DNA of 6,467 bases, taken from Clostridia bacterium. GTDB lineage: Bacteria > Bacillota > Clostridia > Oscillospirales > CAG-272. The notes under the pieces were generated by a model. That model worked only from the letters and a program-made list of their open reading frames with translations, did no database searches and had not been told where the DNA came from. The DNA is taken from contig JAFYBI010000050.1 in NCBI GenBank assembly GCA_017540285.1, positions 1-6,467 of the forward strand. Reading direction: 5' to 3'. Shown in pieces: positions 1 to 5,692 of the stretch. Position 1 is the stretch's first letter. Each line of letters opens with the position of its first letter. The position numbers and the translations under genes were made by a program.

Positions 1-9
1 AAAAAAACA

Positions 10-24
10 ATCGACTTGGTCGAT
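10..24. repeat. Perfect 6-bp inverted repeat beside an A-run
   Basis: ATCGAC (10-15) and GTCGAT (19-24) are exact reverse complements around a 3-base loop. They follow seven A residues at 1-7. Read on the minus strand this is a short stem followed by TGTTTTTTT, the shape of a weak rho-independent terminator for leftward transcription. No leftward gene is seen in the window, and the stem is short, so the role is uncertain. Confidence 0.3.
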
Positions 25-35
25 ATACTATCCGC

Positions 36-69
36 AAGCGTCAGCGCGCAGACTGCATAAGCGTCAGCG
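36..69. repeat. 11-base direct repeat, two copies 23 bases apart
   Basis: AAGCGTCAGCG occurs at 36-46 and again at 59-69. The copies are identical, with start points 23 bases apart, about two helical turns. The spacing would suit a dimeric regulator, but it may be chance or a small duplication. No other copy was noticed in the window. Confidence 0.4.
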
Positions 70-89
70 GGCTTGCGCAGTGAGCCCGC
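67..89 (+). other. Potential RNA hairpin in the leader
   Basis: GCGGGCT (67-73) pairs exactly with AGCCCGC (83-89). Two G-U pairs and one C-G pair could extend the stem inward to a 3-base loop (77-79). It is followed by mixed sequence rather than a T-run, so it is not a standard rho-independent terminator. It could be a structured leader element. Stability was judged by eye only. Confidence 0.35.
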
Positions 90-100
90 CGTGTGTCTCC

Positions 101-118
101 GGGCACCGCCCGGTGTCC
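101..118 (+). other. Second potential RNA hairpin in the leader
   Basis: GGGCACC (101-107) can pair with GGTGTCC (112-118) as a 7-bp stem with one G-U pair and a 4-base loop. No T-run follows. Together with the hairpin just upstream it suggests a folded GC-rich leader about 40 bases before the first start codon. In DNA this GC-rich, such stems also occur by chance. Confidence 0.3.
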
Positions 119-143
119 CCGCGGACCCCGCGGCCGGCTCCTT

Positions 144-151
144 AAAGGAGG
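144..151 (+). promoter_or_regulatory. Strong ribosome binding site that fixes a TTG start
   Basis: AAAGGAGG ends 8 bases before the TTG at 160-162. It is the best Shine-Dalgarno match in the window, and it decides the start of the first gene against the longer in-frame opening that begins with TTG at 73. Confidence 0.8.
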
Positions 152-159
152 TCTTTCCT

Positions 160-537
160 TTGCGTTTTCGGAAAAAGCAGCTCAAAAAGCTGGGGATCCT
201 CTTCCTCAATTTCGTTCTCCTCTACGGTCTCCTGCGCCTCATCATCACCCTCGCGGAGCGGACCGGACAGCTCTGGATCTACTACGCCGGCACGATCCTC
301 TACGGCGCGGCGGTCGTCGTCCTCTTCGTCTGGTTCTTCGTCCTCAACGGCTTCACGCTCAACCGCGTGGAATTCCTCCCCGAAGACCTCCCCGACCGAT
401 GGAGCGAGGACCGCAAGGCGGACTTCCTCGCGAAGCTGCCGGAGAACCGCGAGCGGGCCAAGCGCCTGATGTACGTCCTCCTTCCCCTCATCGTCACGCT
501 GCTCATCAGCTATATCGAGCTTTCGTTTTTCAAGTGA
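160..537 (+). CDS. Three-pass membrane protein of unknown function
   Basis: The protein has 125 residues and I do not recognise its family. It starts at TTG 160 because of the strong AAAGGAGG site 8 bases upstream; the 29 extra in-frame codons before it are Pro/Ala-rich and look non-coding. The N-terminus is basic (RFRKKQLKK). Three hydrophobic segments follow at about residues 11-31, 40-63 and 103-123. Between the second and third is a charged loop with an EDLPD-W-S-ED stretch and many Arg, Lys and Glu residues. The positive-inside rule puts the N-terminus and this loop in the cytoplasm. The stop lies one base before the rlmH start, so the two are probably co-transcribed and translationally coupled. 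No catalytic motif is visible, and nothing here indicates a shared function with RlmH. Confidence 0.8.
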   Translation: MRFRKKQLKKLGILFLNFVLLYGLLRLIITLAERTGQLWIYYAGTILYGAAVVVLFVWFFVLNGFTLNRVEFLPEDLPDRWSEDRKADFLAKLPENRERAKRLMYVLLPLIVTLLISYIELSFFK

Positions 538-538
538 T

Positions 539-1018
539 ATGCAGAAACTCCGCATCCTCGCGATGGGCAGGCTGACCGAGGCCGCCTTCCGCGACGCCGC
601 CGCCGAATACGCCCGCCGCATCGGACGCTTCTTCGATCTCACCGTTCAGGAGATCCGCCCGGAGCCGCTCGGCCAGAATCCCTCTCCCGCCGAGATCGCC
701 CGGGCCCTCGACCGCGAAGCCGACCGCATCCTCGAAGCCGTTCCGCCCCGCGCCGTCCTCTGCGCGCTCTGCGTCGAGGGACGCCAGATGTCCTCCGAGG
801 CCTTTGCCCGCTGGATCGAAAAGCAGGCGGAGGGAGGCGGGGAGACCGTCTTTCTCATCGGCTCCTCCCACGGTCTCGCGGACCGCGTCAAGGGGCGCGC
901 CGCCGTCCGGCTCTCGGTCTCCGAGATGACCTTCCCCCACGAGCTCTTCCGCGTGCTCCTGCTCGAGCAGATCTACCGCGCCGGAGAGATCCTCGCGGGC
1001 GGAAAATACCACAAATAG
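539..1018 (+). CDS. rlmH: 23S rRNA (pseudouridine-1915-N3)-methyltransferase RlmH
   Basis: RlmH uses S-adenosylmethionine to methylate N3 of pseudouridine 1915 in helix 69 of 23S rRNA, acting on the assembled ribosome as a homodimer of the SPOUT knot type. The 159 residues match the family length (about 155-160). The C-terminal half carries the family signature in order: FLIGSSHGL at 105-113 (SAM-binding loop), TFPHEL at 131-136, LLEQIYRA at 141-148, and a C-terminal YHK at 157-159. The loop has Ser at 109, where E. coli and S. aureus RlmH have Gly (FxIGGxxG). The ATG is one base after the preceding stop and has no clear ribosome site of its own, which suggests translational coupling. Family assignment is secure. 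Confidence 0.97.
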   Translation: MQKLRILAMGRLTEAAFRDAAAEYARRIGRFFDLTVQEIRPEPLGQNPSPAEIARALDREADRILEAVPPRAVLCALCVEGRQMSSEAFARWIEKQAEGGGETVFLIGSSHGLADRVKGRAAVRLSVSEMTFPHELFRVLLLEQIYRAGEILAGGKYHK

Positions 1019-1036
1019 CACAGGTTCACCGTTATC

Positions 1037-2896
1037 ATGAAATACTACTGGGACAGATTCAAAAAACCGATCGTGATCGCCGCCGAGCTCCTCCTGATCT
1101 TCGGGATAGCTCTTCTTGTCGTGCTCTATTACCTCGGGTATTACGATCTGTCCTTTCTCGACCGCTACCGCTCGCAGCTGGATCTGCTCCGTGACGGCGA
1201 AGTCGCCGAGACCCCCGCGGATCCCTTCGCCGCGCTCATCGGATCGCTCGAAGAGGATTCGCTGAGCGGCGCGGAGATCGCCGAGGATCCCGCCGCGGCT
1301 TCCGATACGGCGGACCTTTCGGTGGAGGCCGGAGATCCCGCGGATCCGGGGGGACAGGCCGCCGCCGTCAAGAACGTGAAGGGCGTCTATTCCTCCGCGA
1401 CCCTCCCCGACATGCGCGTCAAGGTCAGCACGACCGCGCAGCTCGAGGCGGCGGGCTACCGGTTCACCGATCCGACCGCCGTTTACAGCCCCACCCGCTC
1501 GGTGCTCGGCCGCCTCACCTTCTCCTTCCAGCTCCCCGAGGTCTACTACACCCGTTACCGCGTGGTGAAGCGCTGGTTCCGCGAGGACGTGCCGGAGGTC
1601 GACCGCTTCGGGACCGCGCACGATTACGGCAACTACCGGATGGTCCAGAAGAACGCCCGCGAACAGCGCCCGGTCATCGAGTGCTACATGGGCTATCTCC
1701 TGATCGAAAACGAGGACCGCATCGTCCTCTGCTCCTCCGACGGCGAGCCGCTCTGCCAGTTCGAGCCGTCCCGCTACGCGCCCGCCTATGTCCGCGACCG
1801 CGAGGGCAGACCCCTCTTCAAGCGCGGCGGATCGGACGGGAACACCCTGTATTTCTACCTCTCGCAGAACGGGGAGAACTTCGTCGCCTCGGACTACGAC
1901 CCCCTCCTCGACGACCGCGGCCTGCACTATGACTATCCGGCCGACTGGGGCGTCGGGGATGAAAGCGAGCTCTTCATCGGACGCGACGAGGATACGGGAC
2001 TTTACGCCTACCTCCTCCCCGCGCCGGAACCGGAACCCGCGGAGACGGAAGCGCCCGCGCCGGAACCTGCACCGGAACCCGAACCGGAGCCGCCGGAGGA
2101 AGCGGACGGGGAGGCACCCTCGGACAGCGAAGACGGCACGGACGAGCCGGACAAGAGCGCCGACGGGGAGGAAGCCCCCGAACCCGAGCCCGAGCCCGAA
2201 CCCGAACCCGAACCGGAGCCGGAACCTGAGCCGGAGCCGGAGCCGATCAAATTCACCGATTACCTCTACACCTCGGCCCACCCGTACCGGGAAGGGCTCG
2301 CGGCGGTCACGGAGAAGAACAACGACGGCGGGCTCCTCTTCCTCGACGAGACCGGCCAGCGCGCGTTCGTCAACTTCCTCTCCTACTACAACGAATTCGG
2401 GCGGTACAATTACTACGTGTACTATCCCCCGAACACCGACGGCGTCGAGCAGATCGGCTCGTACTACTACGACGGGGGCCTCGTCCGGGTCCGCAAGCGC
2501 ATCCTCGACTGGTACTGGTACACCCAGCGCGCGAGCACCCGCATCGTGGAGGAGTACGACGTGCTGCTGCGCAAGGACGGCACGGAATACCCGGTCCCGA
2601 CGGGGTATTCGCTCGCCGGGTATTCCGACGGCATCCTCCTGCTCGAAAAGGAGGGCCTCTACGGCTTCTACCACTGCACGGGCGAGTGGATCGCGCAGCC
2701 GATCTACGCGGACGCGAAGCCCTTCGTCGGGGGGCTGGCGCAGCTCATGACCGACGACGGCCGCTGGGGCATGATCGACACGGCGGGGAACATCGTCCTG
2801 CCGTTCACGTACGACAGCATTTCGCAGAACTCGAGCGGCGTCATCGCCTGCTACCGTGAGGAGACCGGCTGGTCGGTCCTGCGGGTGATGCAGTAA
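1037..2896 (+). CDS. Membrane-anchored WG-repeat protein with Pro-Glu linker
   Basis: The protein has 619 residues. A short basic N-terminus (RFKKP) precedes one hydrophobic segment at about residues 11-34, so it is probably a type II anchor with the bulk outside the cell. Residues 50-115 are acidic and Ala-rich and look disordered. Residues 120-325 form an unrecognised domain rich in aromatics. A Pro-Glu linker runs from about 328 to 403, including eleven consecutive PE pairs at 381-402. After it come degenerate WG-type repeats: near 417-445 (REGLAAV..., LFLDETGQ), near 539-563, and the clearest at 565-590 (GGLAQLM...WGMIDTAGNIVLPFTYD). WG repeats are predicted beta-rich units common in surface proteins, with no single known role. 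No enzyme motif is seen. The ribosome site before ATG 1037 is weak; the gap from rlmH is 18 bases. Confidence 0.8.
   Translation: MKYYWDRFKKPIVIAAELLLIFGIALLVVLYYLGYYDLSFLDRYRSQLDLLRDGEVAETPADPFAALIGSLEEDSLSGAEIAEDPAAASDTADLSVEAGDPADPGGQAAAVKNVKGVYSSATLPDMRVKVSTTAQLEAAGYRFTDPTAVYSPTRSVLGRLTFSFQLPEVYYTRYRVVKRWFREDVPEVDRFGTAHDYGNYRMVQKNAREQRPVIECYMGYLLIENEDRIVLCSSDGEPLCQFEPSRYAPAYVRDREGRPLFKRGGSDGNTLYFYLSQNGENFVASDYDPLLDDRGLHYDYPADWGVGDESELFIGRDEDTGLYAYLLPAPEPEPAETEAPAPEPAPEPEPEPPEEADGEAPSDSEDGTDEPDKSADGEEAPEPEPEPEPEPEPEPEPEPEPEPIKFTDYLYTSAHPYREGLAAVTEKNNDGGLLFLDETGQRAFVNFLSYYNEFGRYNYYVYYPPNTDGVEQIGSYYYDGGLVRVRKRILDWYWYTQRASTRIVEEYDVLLRKDGTEYPVPTGYSLAGYSDGILLLEKEGLYGFYHCTGEWIAQPIYADAKPFVGGLAQLMTDDGRWGMIDTAGNIVLPFTYDSISQNSSGVIACYREETGWSVLRVMQ
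2018..2245 (+). repeat. Pro-Glu low-complexity coding repeat
   Basis: This segment encodes the Pro/Glu/Ala-rich linker of the WG-repeat protein (residues about 328-403). The last 69 bases (2177-2245) encode an uninterrupted alternating Pro-Glu tract. The hexanucleotide units use mixed synonymous codons (CCCGAA, CCCGAG, CCGGAG, CCTGAG), so the repeat is kept at protein level more clearly than at DNA level. Near-identical 6-base units still make length change by slippage plausible. Confidence 0.85.
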
Positions 2897-2931
2897 AACG
2901 ATATCGATCCAGAAACACACGGAGACACACC

Positions 2932-3546
2932 ATGCCAATCTTCAGACGAAACAAACCGGCGGACGACGCGGAAAAGAACGGGAACGGCGAGACCCCCGAA
3001 AAGACCGCGCAGCCCGCAGACGCCCCGATCCCCGCGCCGGAGGAGGCTTCCCCGGTCCGGCCGATCGAGCCGTCGGAATCCGTTCCCGCGCCCGAATCCC
3101 CGTCGGCGCACGTCCCGCCCTCCCGCTTCCATACCCCCGAGGGCTTCGACTTCAACCGCTACTTCCTCGCGGAGCGGCGGATGACGCTCGAAAACGTCAG
3201 CTTCGAGACCCAGCGTCCCGCGGTGACGAGTGGACAGCTGCGCCTCACCGCGAAGGACACCATCGTCGCCCAGCTTCTCGGGAGTGCGGGCGTCAAGGCG
3301 ACCTTCAACCGCACGCTCAGCTTCGAGCCGGACGGGCCGTTCACCGTATCGGTCAGCTTTTCCGTCATGCTCGTCTTCAATCCCGGCACGCGCGGCGAGA
3401 TCGACTGGAAGACCATCGATCTGGCGGAGGAGTTCAAGAAGAACTGCCCCCAGCTCGTGCAGACCATGATGACCAAATCCGCCCTCCTCATCGCGGAGAT
3501 CACCAACGCGAACGGCACGCCCATTTTGCCGATGGCGGGAAGGTAA
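2932..3546 (+). CDS. Protein with Pro-rich N-terminus and tentative SecB-like domain
   Basis: The protein has 204 residues. GGAG at 2921-2924 lies 7 bases before the ATG. There is no signal peptide or membrane segment, so it is probably cytoplasmic. Residues 8-65 are Pro/Glu/Ala-rich and look disordered. Residues 80-200 form a compact domain. A strand-like RRMTLENVSFETQRP segment (82-96) resembles the first strand of SecB (R-x-x-x-x-D-I-S-F-E-x-P in E. coli). An alternating hydrophobic segment follows at 137-149 (FTVSVSFSVMLVF). The end, 172-200, has CP-L...M...SALLIAEITN-NG--PILP, the pattern of the SecB C-terminal helix and Pro-rich end (CPNILFPYARE...FPQLNLAP). SecB-type proteins hold unfolded export clients, and some serve toxin-antitoxin pairs. 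The likeness is by eye and weak; an unrelated beta-rich domain is possible. The vanW-type gene starts 6 bases after its stop. Confidence 0.72.
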   Translation: MPIFRRNKPADDAEKNGNGETPEKTAQPADAPIPAPEEASPVRPIEPSESVPAPESPSAHVPPSRFHTPEGFDFNRYFLAERRMTLENVSFETQRPAVTSGQLRLTAKDTIVAQLLGSAGVKATFNRTLSFEPDGPFTVSVSFSVMLVFNPGTRGEIDWKTIDLAEEFKKNCPQLVQTMMTKSALLIAEITNANGTPILPMAGR

Positions 3547-3552
3547 CGCGTC

Positions 3553-4392
3553 ATGAGCCGGAAGCTGTTCTGCGAGATCAGTCCTCTGACCTACGCGATC
3601 TCCCTCCGCAAGGAGATCGCCCTGCGGTGGCTCCGGGATCTCGCGAGCCGGGAAAAGATCGCCCGGAGCCGCGTGTCCGGGGAAGAGCCGCTCCCGAACG
3701 TCGTCAAGGCGCACGCGTCCGTTCTGCGGCGGCGTCTCCACGGCGTCGACATGCGCCTGCAGGAAAACAAGATCACCAATCTGCGCCTCGCGGCGGAGAA
3801 GATCAACGGCCTCGCGGTGAAGCCGGGGGAGACCTTCTCCTTCTGGCGCACCGTGGGACCGACGGACGAGCGGCACGGGTACCTCAAGGGCCTCGTGATC
3901 TCCGGGAACCGCTTCATCGAAGACTGGGGCGGCGGCCTCTGCCAGATGGCGAACCTGATCCACTGGCTCGTCTTGAACAGTCCCCTCACCGTGACGGAGC
4001 TGCACCACCACTCCGACGCGCTCTTCCCGGACGAAAGGCGGCGCGTCCCGTTCGGAACCGGGACCTCCGTCTGCTACAACAACATCGATTACCGCTTCCG
4101 GAACGACACGGATCAGACCGTCGGGCTCTTTGTCTGGCTGACCGACGACGAGCTCTGCGGAGAACTGCGGAGCGAGCGCCCCTATCCCCTCCGCTACCGG
4201 CTCACCGAAGAGAATCACCACTTCCGCCGGGAGGGAGAGAAGTATTACCGCATCTCGCAGGTTTACCGGACCGCCGTCGACAGGAAGAGCGGGGAGACCG
4301 TCGCCCGGGAACGGATCCTCGACAACCACTCCGAGGTGATGTATGATGCCTCCCTTATCCCGCCCGATGAAATCCGGAATGACGACGCTTGA
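3553..4392 (+). CDS. VanW-family protein
   Basis: The protein has 279 residues, close to VanW of the vanB glycopeptide-resistance cluster (about 275). The VanW domain spans about residues 65-205. Family landmarks appear in order: QENKITNLRLAAEKINGL (70-87), PGETFSFWRTVG (91-102), GGGLCQMANLIHWLVL (126-141), a His cluster (151-153) and PFGTGTSVCYNN (166-177), then RFRNDT (181-186). After the domain is a 70-residue tail containing YRTAVDRKSGETVARERIL (238-256), also resembling the original VanW. There is no signal peptide, membrane anchor, G5 or YkuD domain, unlike many clostridial VanW-domain proteins. The activity of VanW is unknown and it is not required for resistance, so no resistance function should be inferred; no vanHBX genes are in the window. 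GGGAAGG at 3537-3543 is a good ribosome site. Its 3' end overlaps the adenylation gene. Confidence 0.92.
   Translation: MSRKLFCEISPLTYAISLRKEIALRWLRDLASREKIARSRVSGEEPLPNVVKAHASVLRRRLHGVDMRLQENKITNLRLAAEKINGLAVKPGETFSFWRTVGPTDERHGYLKGLVISGNRFIEDWGGGLCQMANLIHWLVLNSPLTVTELHHHSDALFPDERRRVPFGTGTSVCYNNIDYRFRNDTDQTVGLFVWLTDDELCGELRSERPYPLRYRLTEENHHFRREGEKYYRISQVYRTAVDRKSGETVARERILDNHSEVMYDASLIPPDEIRNDDA
4333..4339 (+). promoter_or_regulatory. Ribosome binding site inside the end of the VanW gene
   Basis: GAGGTGA lies 6 bases before ATG 4346 and 3 bases before ATG 4343. It favours one of these two starts for the adenylation gene over the in-frame ATG at 4379, which fits the family N-terminus better but has only a weak GGA just before it. 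Initiation inside the vanW-type gene implies coupled translation. Confidence 0.5.
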
Positions 4393-5692
4393 TTCGATCC
4401 TCGCCGCCGCCGAAGCGCATCCGGACCGGACGGCCTTCCGCTTCCCGGACGGGTCCCTGACCTGCGGCGGCCTCGTCAGCCGGGCATGCGCCCTCGCGGA
4501 CCGGTTCTCCGCCGAAGACGGTCCCGTCGTCATGAACGGCGAACGCACCGTCGGCGCGGCGGTCACGATCCTCGCCTGCCTGATGGCAAGCCGTCCTTAC
4601 GTCCCTCTTGCGCCGGATCTTCCCTCCGGCCGGCGCGCGGCGATCCTCGCCCGGCTCGAAGCAAGTCCTCTTCCGCGGGACACCGCTTACGTGATCTTCA
4701 CGTCCGGCAGTACCGGAGAGCCGAAGGGCGTCCCCGTTTCCCGCCGGAACCTCGACGCGTTCACCGCGATCCTGCCCCGCTGGTTCGGGGAGGAGGACGG
4801 CCTCACGGTTTTCGGCGCGGCGCCGTTCAGCTTTGATCTGAGCGCGGCGGACTTCTATTATGCCCTCTGCGGCGGACACACCCTCGTCTCCCCGGACCGG
4901 CAGGATCCCGCCGGCGCGCTCTCCCTGCTCGGCACGGCCGACGCCGCGGTCATGACGCCGACGTATCTGCGCCTCCTGCTCCCGGACCCCGCGTTCTCGC
5001 CCGCCGCATGTCCCCGGCTCAGGATCCTCTATCTCTGCGGAGAGACGCTCCTTCCGACCGTCGCGGCAAAGGTCCTCGACCGGTTCCCGGGCCTCGCGCT
5101 TCTGAACGCGTACGGTCCGACGGAAGCGACGTCCGCCGTCTCAGCCGTCCGGATCACCGGGGAAATGACGGCGTCCGGCGACCCGCTCCCCGTGGGCGAG
5201 ATCGGCAATACGACGGCCCGGATCCGGATCGCGGACGGGGAGATCGCCCTCGTCGGCCCCTCCGTTTTCGACGGCTATCTCGGCGATATCCGCGGCGGCT
5301 GCTTCCGGGAAAACGGGGAAAACGGCTTTATGACCGGGGATCTCGGTTCCGTGGAGGACGGGCGGATCTATTGCCGCGGCAGACGGGACGGACAGATCAA
5401 ATACAAGGGCTACCGCATCGAGACCGGCGACGTGGAAGCGCATCTCGCCGCCCTCCCCGGCATCCGGGAATGCGCCGTCGTCCCGAAAAGAAAGGCGGAC
5501 GGCACGGTGCTGTCCCTCGTGGCGTTCGTCGTGCCGGAGGACGGGTCCGCGCCCGCTCCCGCCGCGATCCGGGCGGAACTCTCCGACGTCCTGCCCGACT
5601 ACATGATCCCGAAATCCGTCCGTTTGCTGGACAGGCTCCCCGTCACCCCCAACGGAAAAACGGACAGAAAGGCGCTCGTCCAAGATGCTTGA
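4346..5692 (+). CDS. DltA-like amino acid adenylation enzyme, shortened
   Basis: This is an ANL-family enzyme. It should activate an amino acid as aminoacyl-AMP and pass it to the phosphopantetheine of a carrier protein, most likely the product of the next gene. Core motifs in order: YVPLAPDLP (85-93), YVIFTSGSTGEPKGV (115-129, P-loop), PFSFDLS (160-166), LCGETLLP (230-237), NAYGPTEAT (254-262), TGDLG (330-334), GRRDGQIKYKGYRIE (345-359) and PNGKTDRKAL (435-444) with the catalytic Lys438. PFSFDLS and CGE are typical of DltA (D-alanine ligase of teichoic-acid alanylation); the CGE Cys is the one tied to D-Ala selectivity in Bacillus DltA. At 448 residues it is shorter than DltA (about 500): about 40 residues before the P-loop and about a dozen near 290-300 are missing. 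The start is uncertain (4343, 4346 or 4379). A substrate other than D-Ala remains possible. Confidence 0.87.
   Translation: MPPLSRPMKSGMTTLDSILAAAEAHPDRTAFRFPDGSLTCGGLVSRACALADRFSAEDGPVVMNGERTVGAAVTILACLMASRPYVPLAPDLPSGRRAAILARLEASPLPRDTAYVIFTSGSTGEPKGVPVSRRNLDAFTAILPRWFGEEDGLTVFGAAPFSFDLSAADFYYALCGGHTLVSPDRQDPAGALSLLGTADAAVMTPTYLRLLLPDPAFSPAACPRLRILYLCGETLLPTVAAKVLDRFPGLALLNAYGPTEATSAVSAVRITGEMTASGDPLPVGEIGNTTARIRIADGEIALVGPSVFDGYLGDIRGGCFRENGENGFMTGDLGSVEDGRIYCRGRRDGQIKYKGYRIETGDVEAHLAALPGIRECAVVPKRKADGTVLSLVAFVVPEDGSAPAPAAIRAELSDVLPDYMIPKSVRLLDRLPVTPNGKTDRKALVQDA

Larger units (their letters stand above)
1..159. other. Leader region without a convincing gene
   Basis: This stretch holds no open frame with a credible start and ribosome site. 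Plus-strand frame 1 is open from the edge to a TAA at 58-60, so it could be the last 19 codons of an upstream gene, but nothing in that peptide is recognisable. The region contains an 11-base direct repeat, a small palindrome after an A-run, and two stronger potential hairpins, listed separately. Just upstream of the first gene is a tandem CCCCGCGG repeat (117-124 and 126-133). The most likely reading is an intergenic region serving as the 5' untranslated leader of the downstream genes. TATACT at 24-29 resembles a -10 element, but no matching -35 is seen. Confidence 0.5.

Noticed and set aside
24..29. TATACT as a promoter -10 element
   Set aside because: No -35-like hexamer lies at the right distance (that position is an A-run), and there is no extended -10 TG.
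73..159. Longer N-terminus for the first membrane protein, starting at TTG 73
   Set aside because: The extension is Pro/Ala-rich, overlaps the hairpins, has no ribosome site, and the strong site at 144-151 points to TTG 160.
1788..2750. Alternative plus-strand frame of about 320 codons inside the WG-repeat gene
   Set aside because: Its product is Arg/Ser/Thr-rich low complexity, the typical out-of-frame reading of GC-rich DNA.
530..2938. Very long minus-strand open frame (about 800 codons) opposite rlmH and the WG-repeat gene
   Set aside because: It lies exactly opposite two well-supported genes. Its protein is Val/Arg/Gly-rich low complexity with no recognisable domain. In DNA this GC-rich, the antisense frame lacks stops by default.
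3553..4392. Glycopeptide-resistance gene cluster
   Set aside because: Only a VanW-family protein is present. vanH, vanX, the D-Ala-D-Lac ligase and the vanRS regulators are all absent, and VanW itself is not known to confer resistance.
2851..4566. Minus-strand open frame of about 570 codons opposite the SecB-like and VanW genes
   Set aside because: Same shadow effect of G+C-rich third positions. No ribosome site or domain supports it, and the plus-strand VanW gene is certain.
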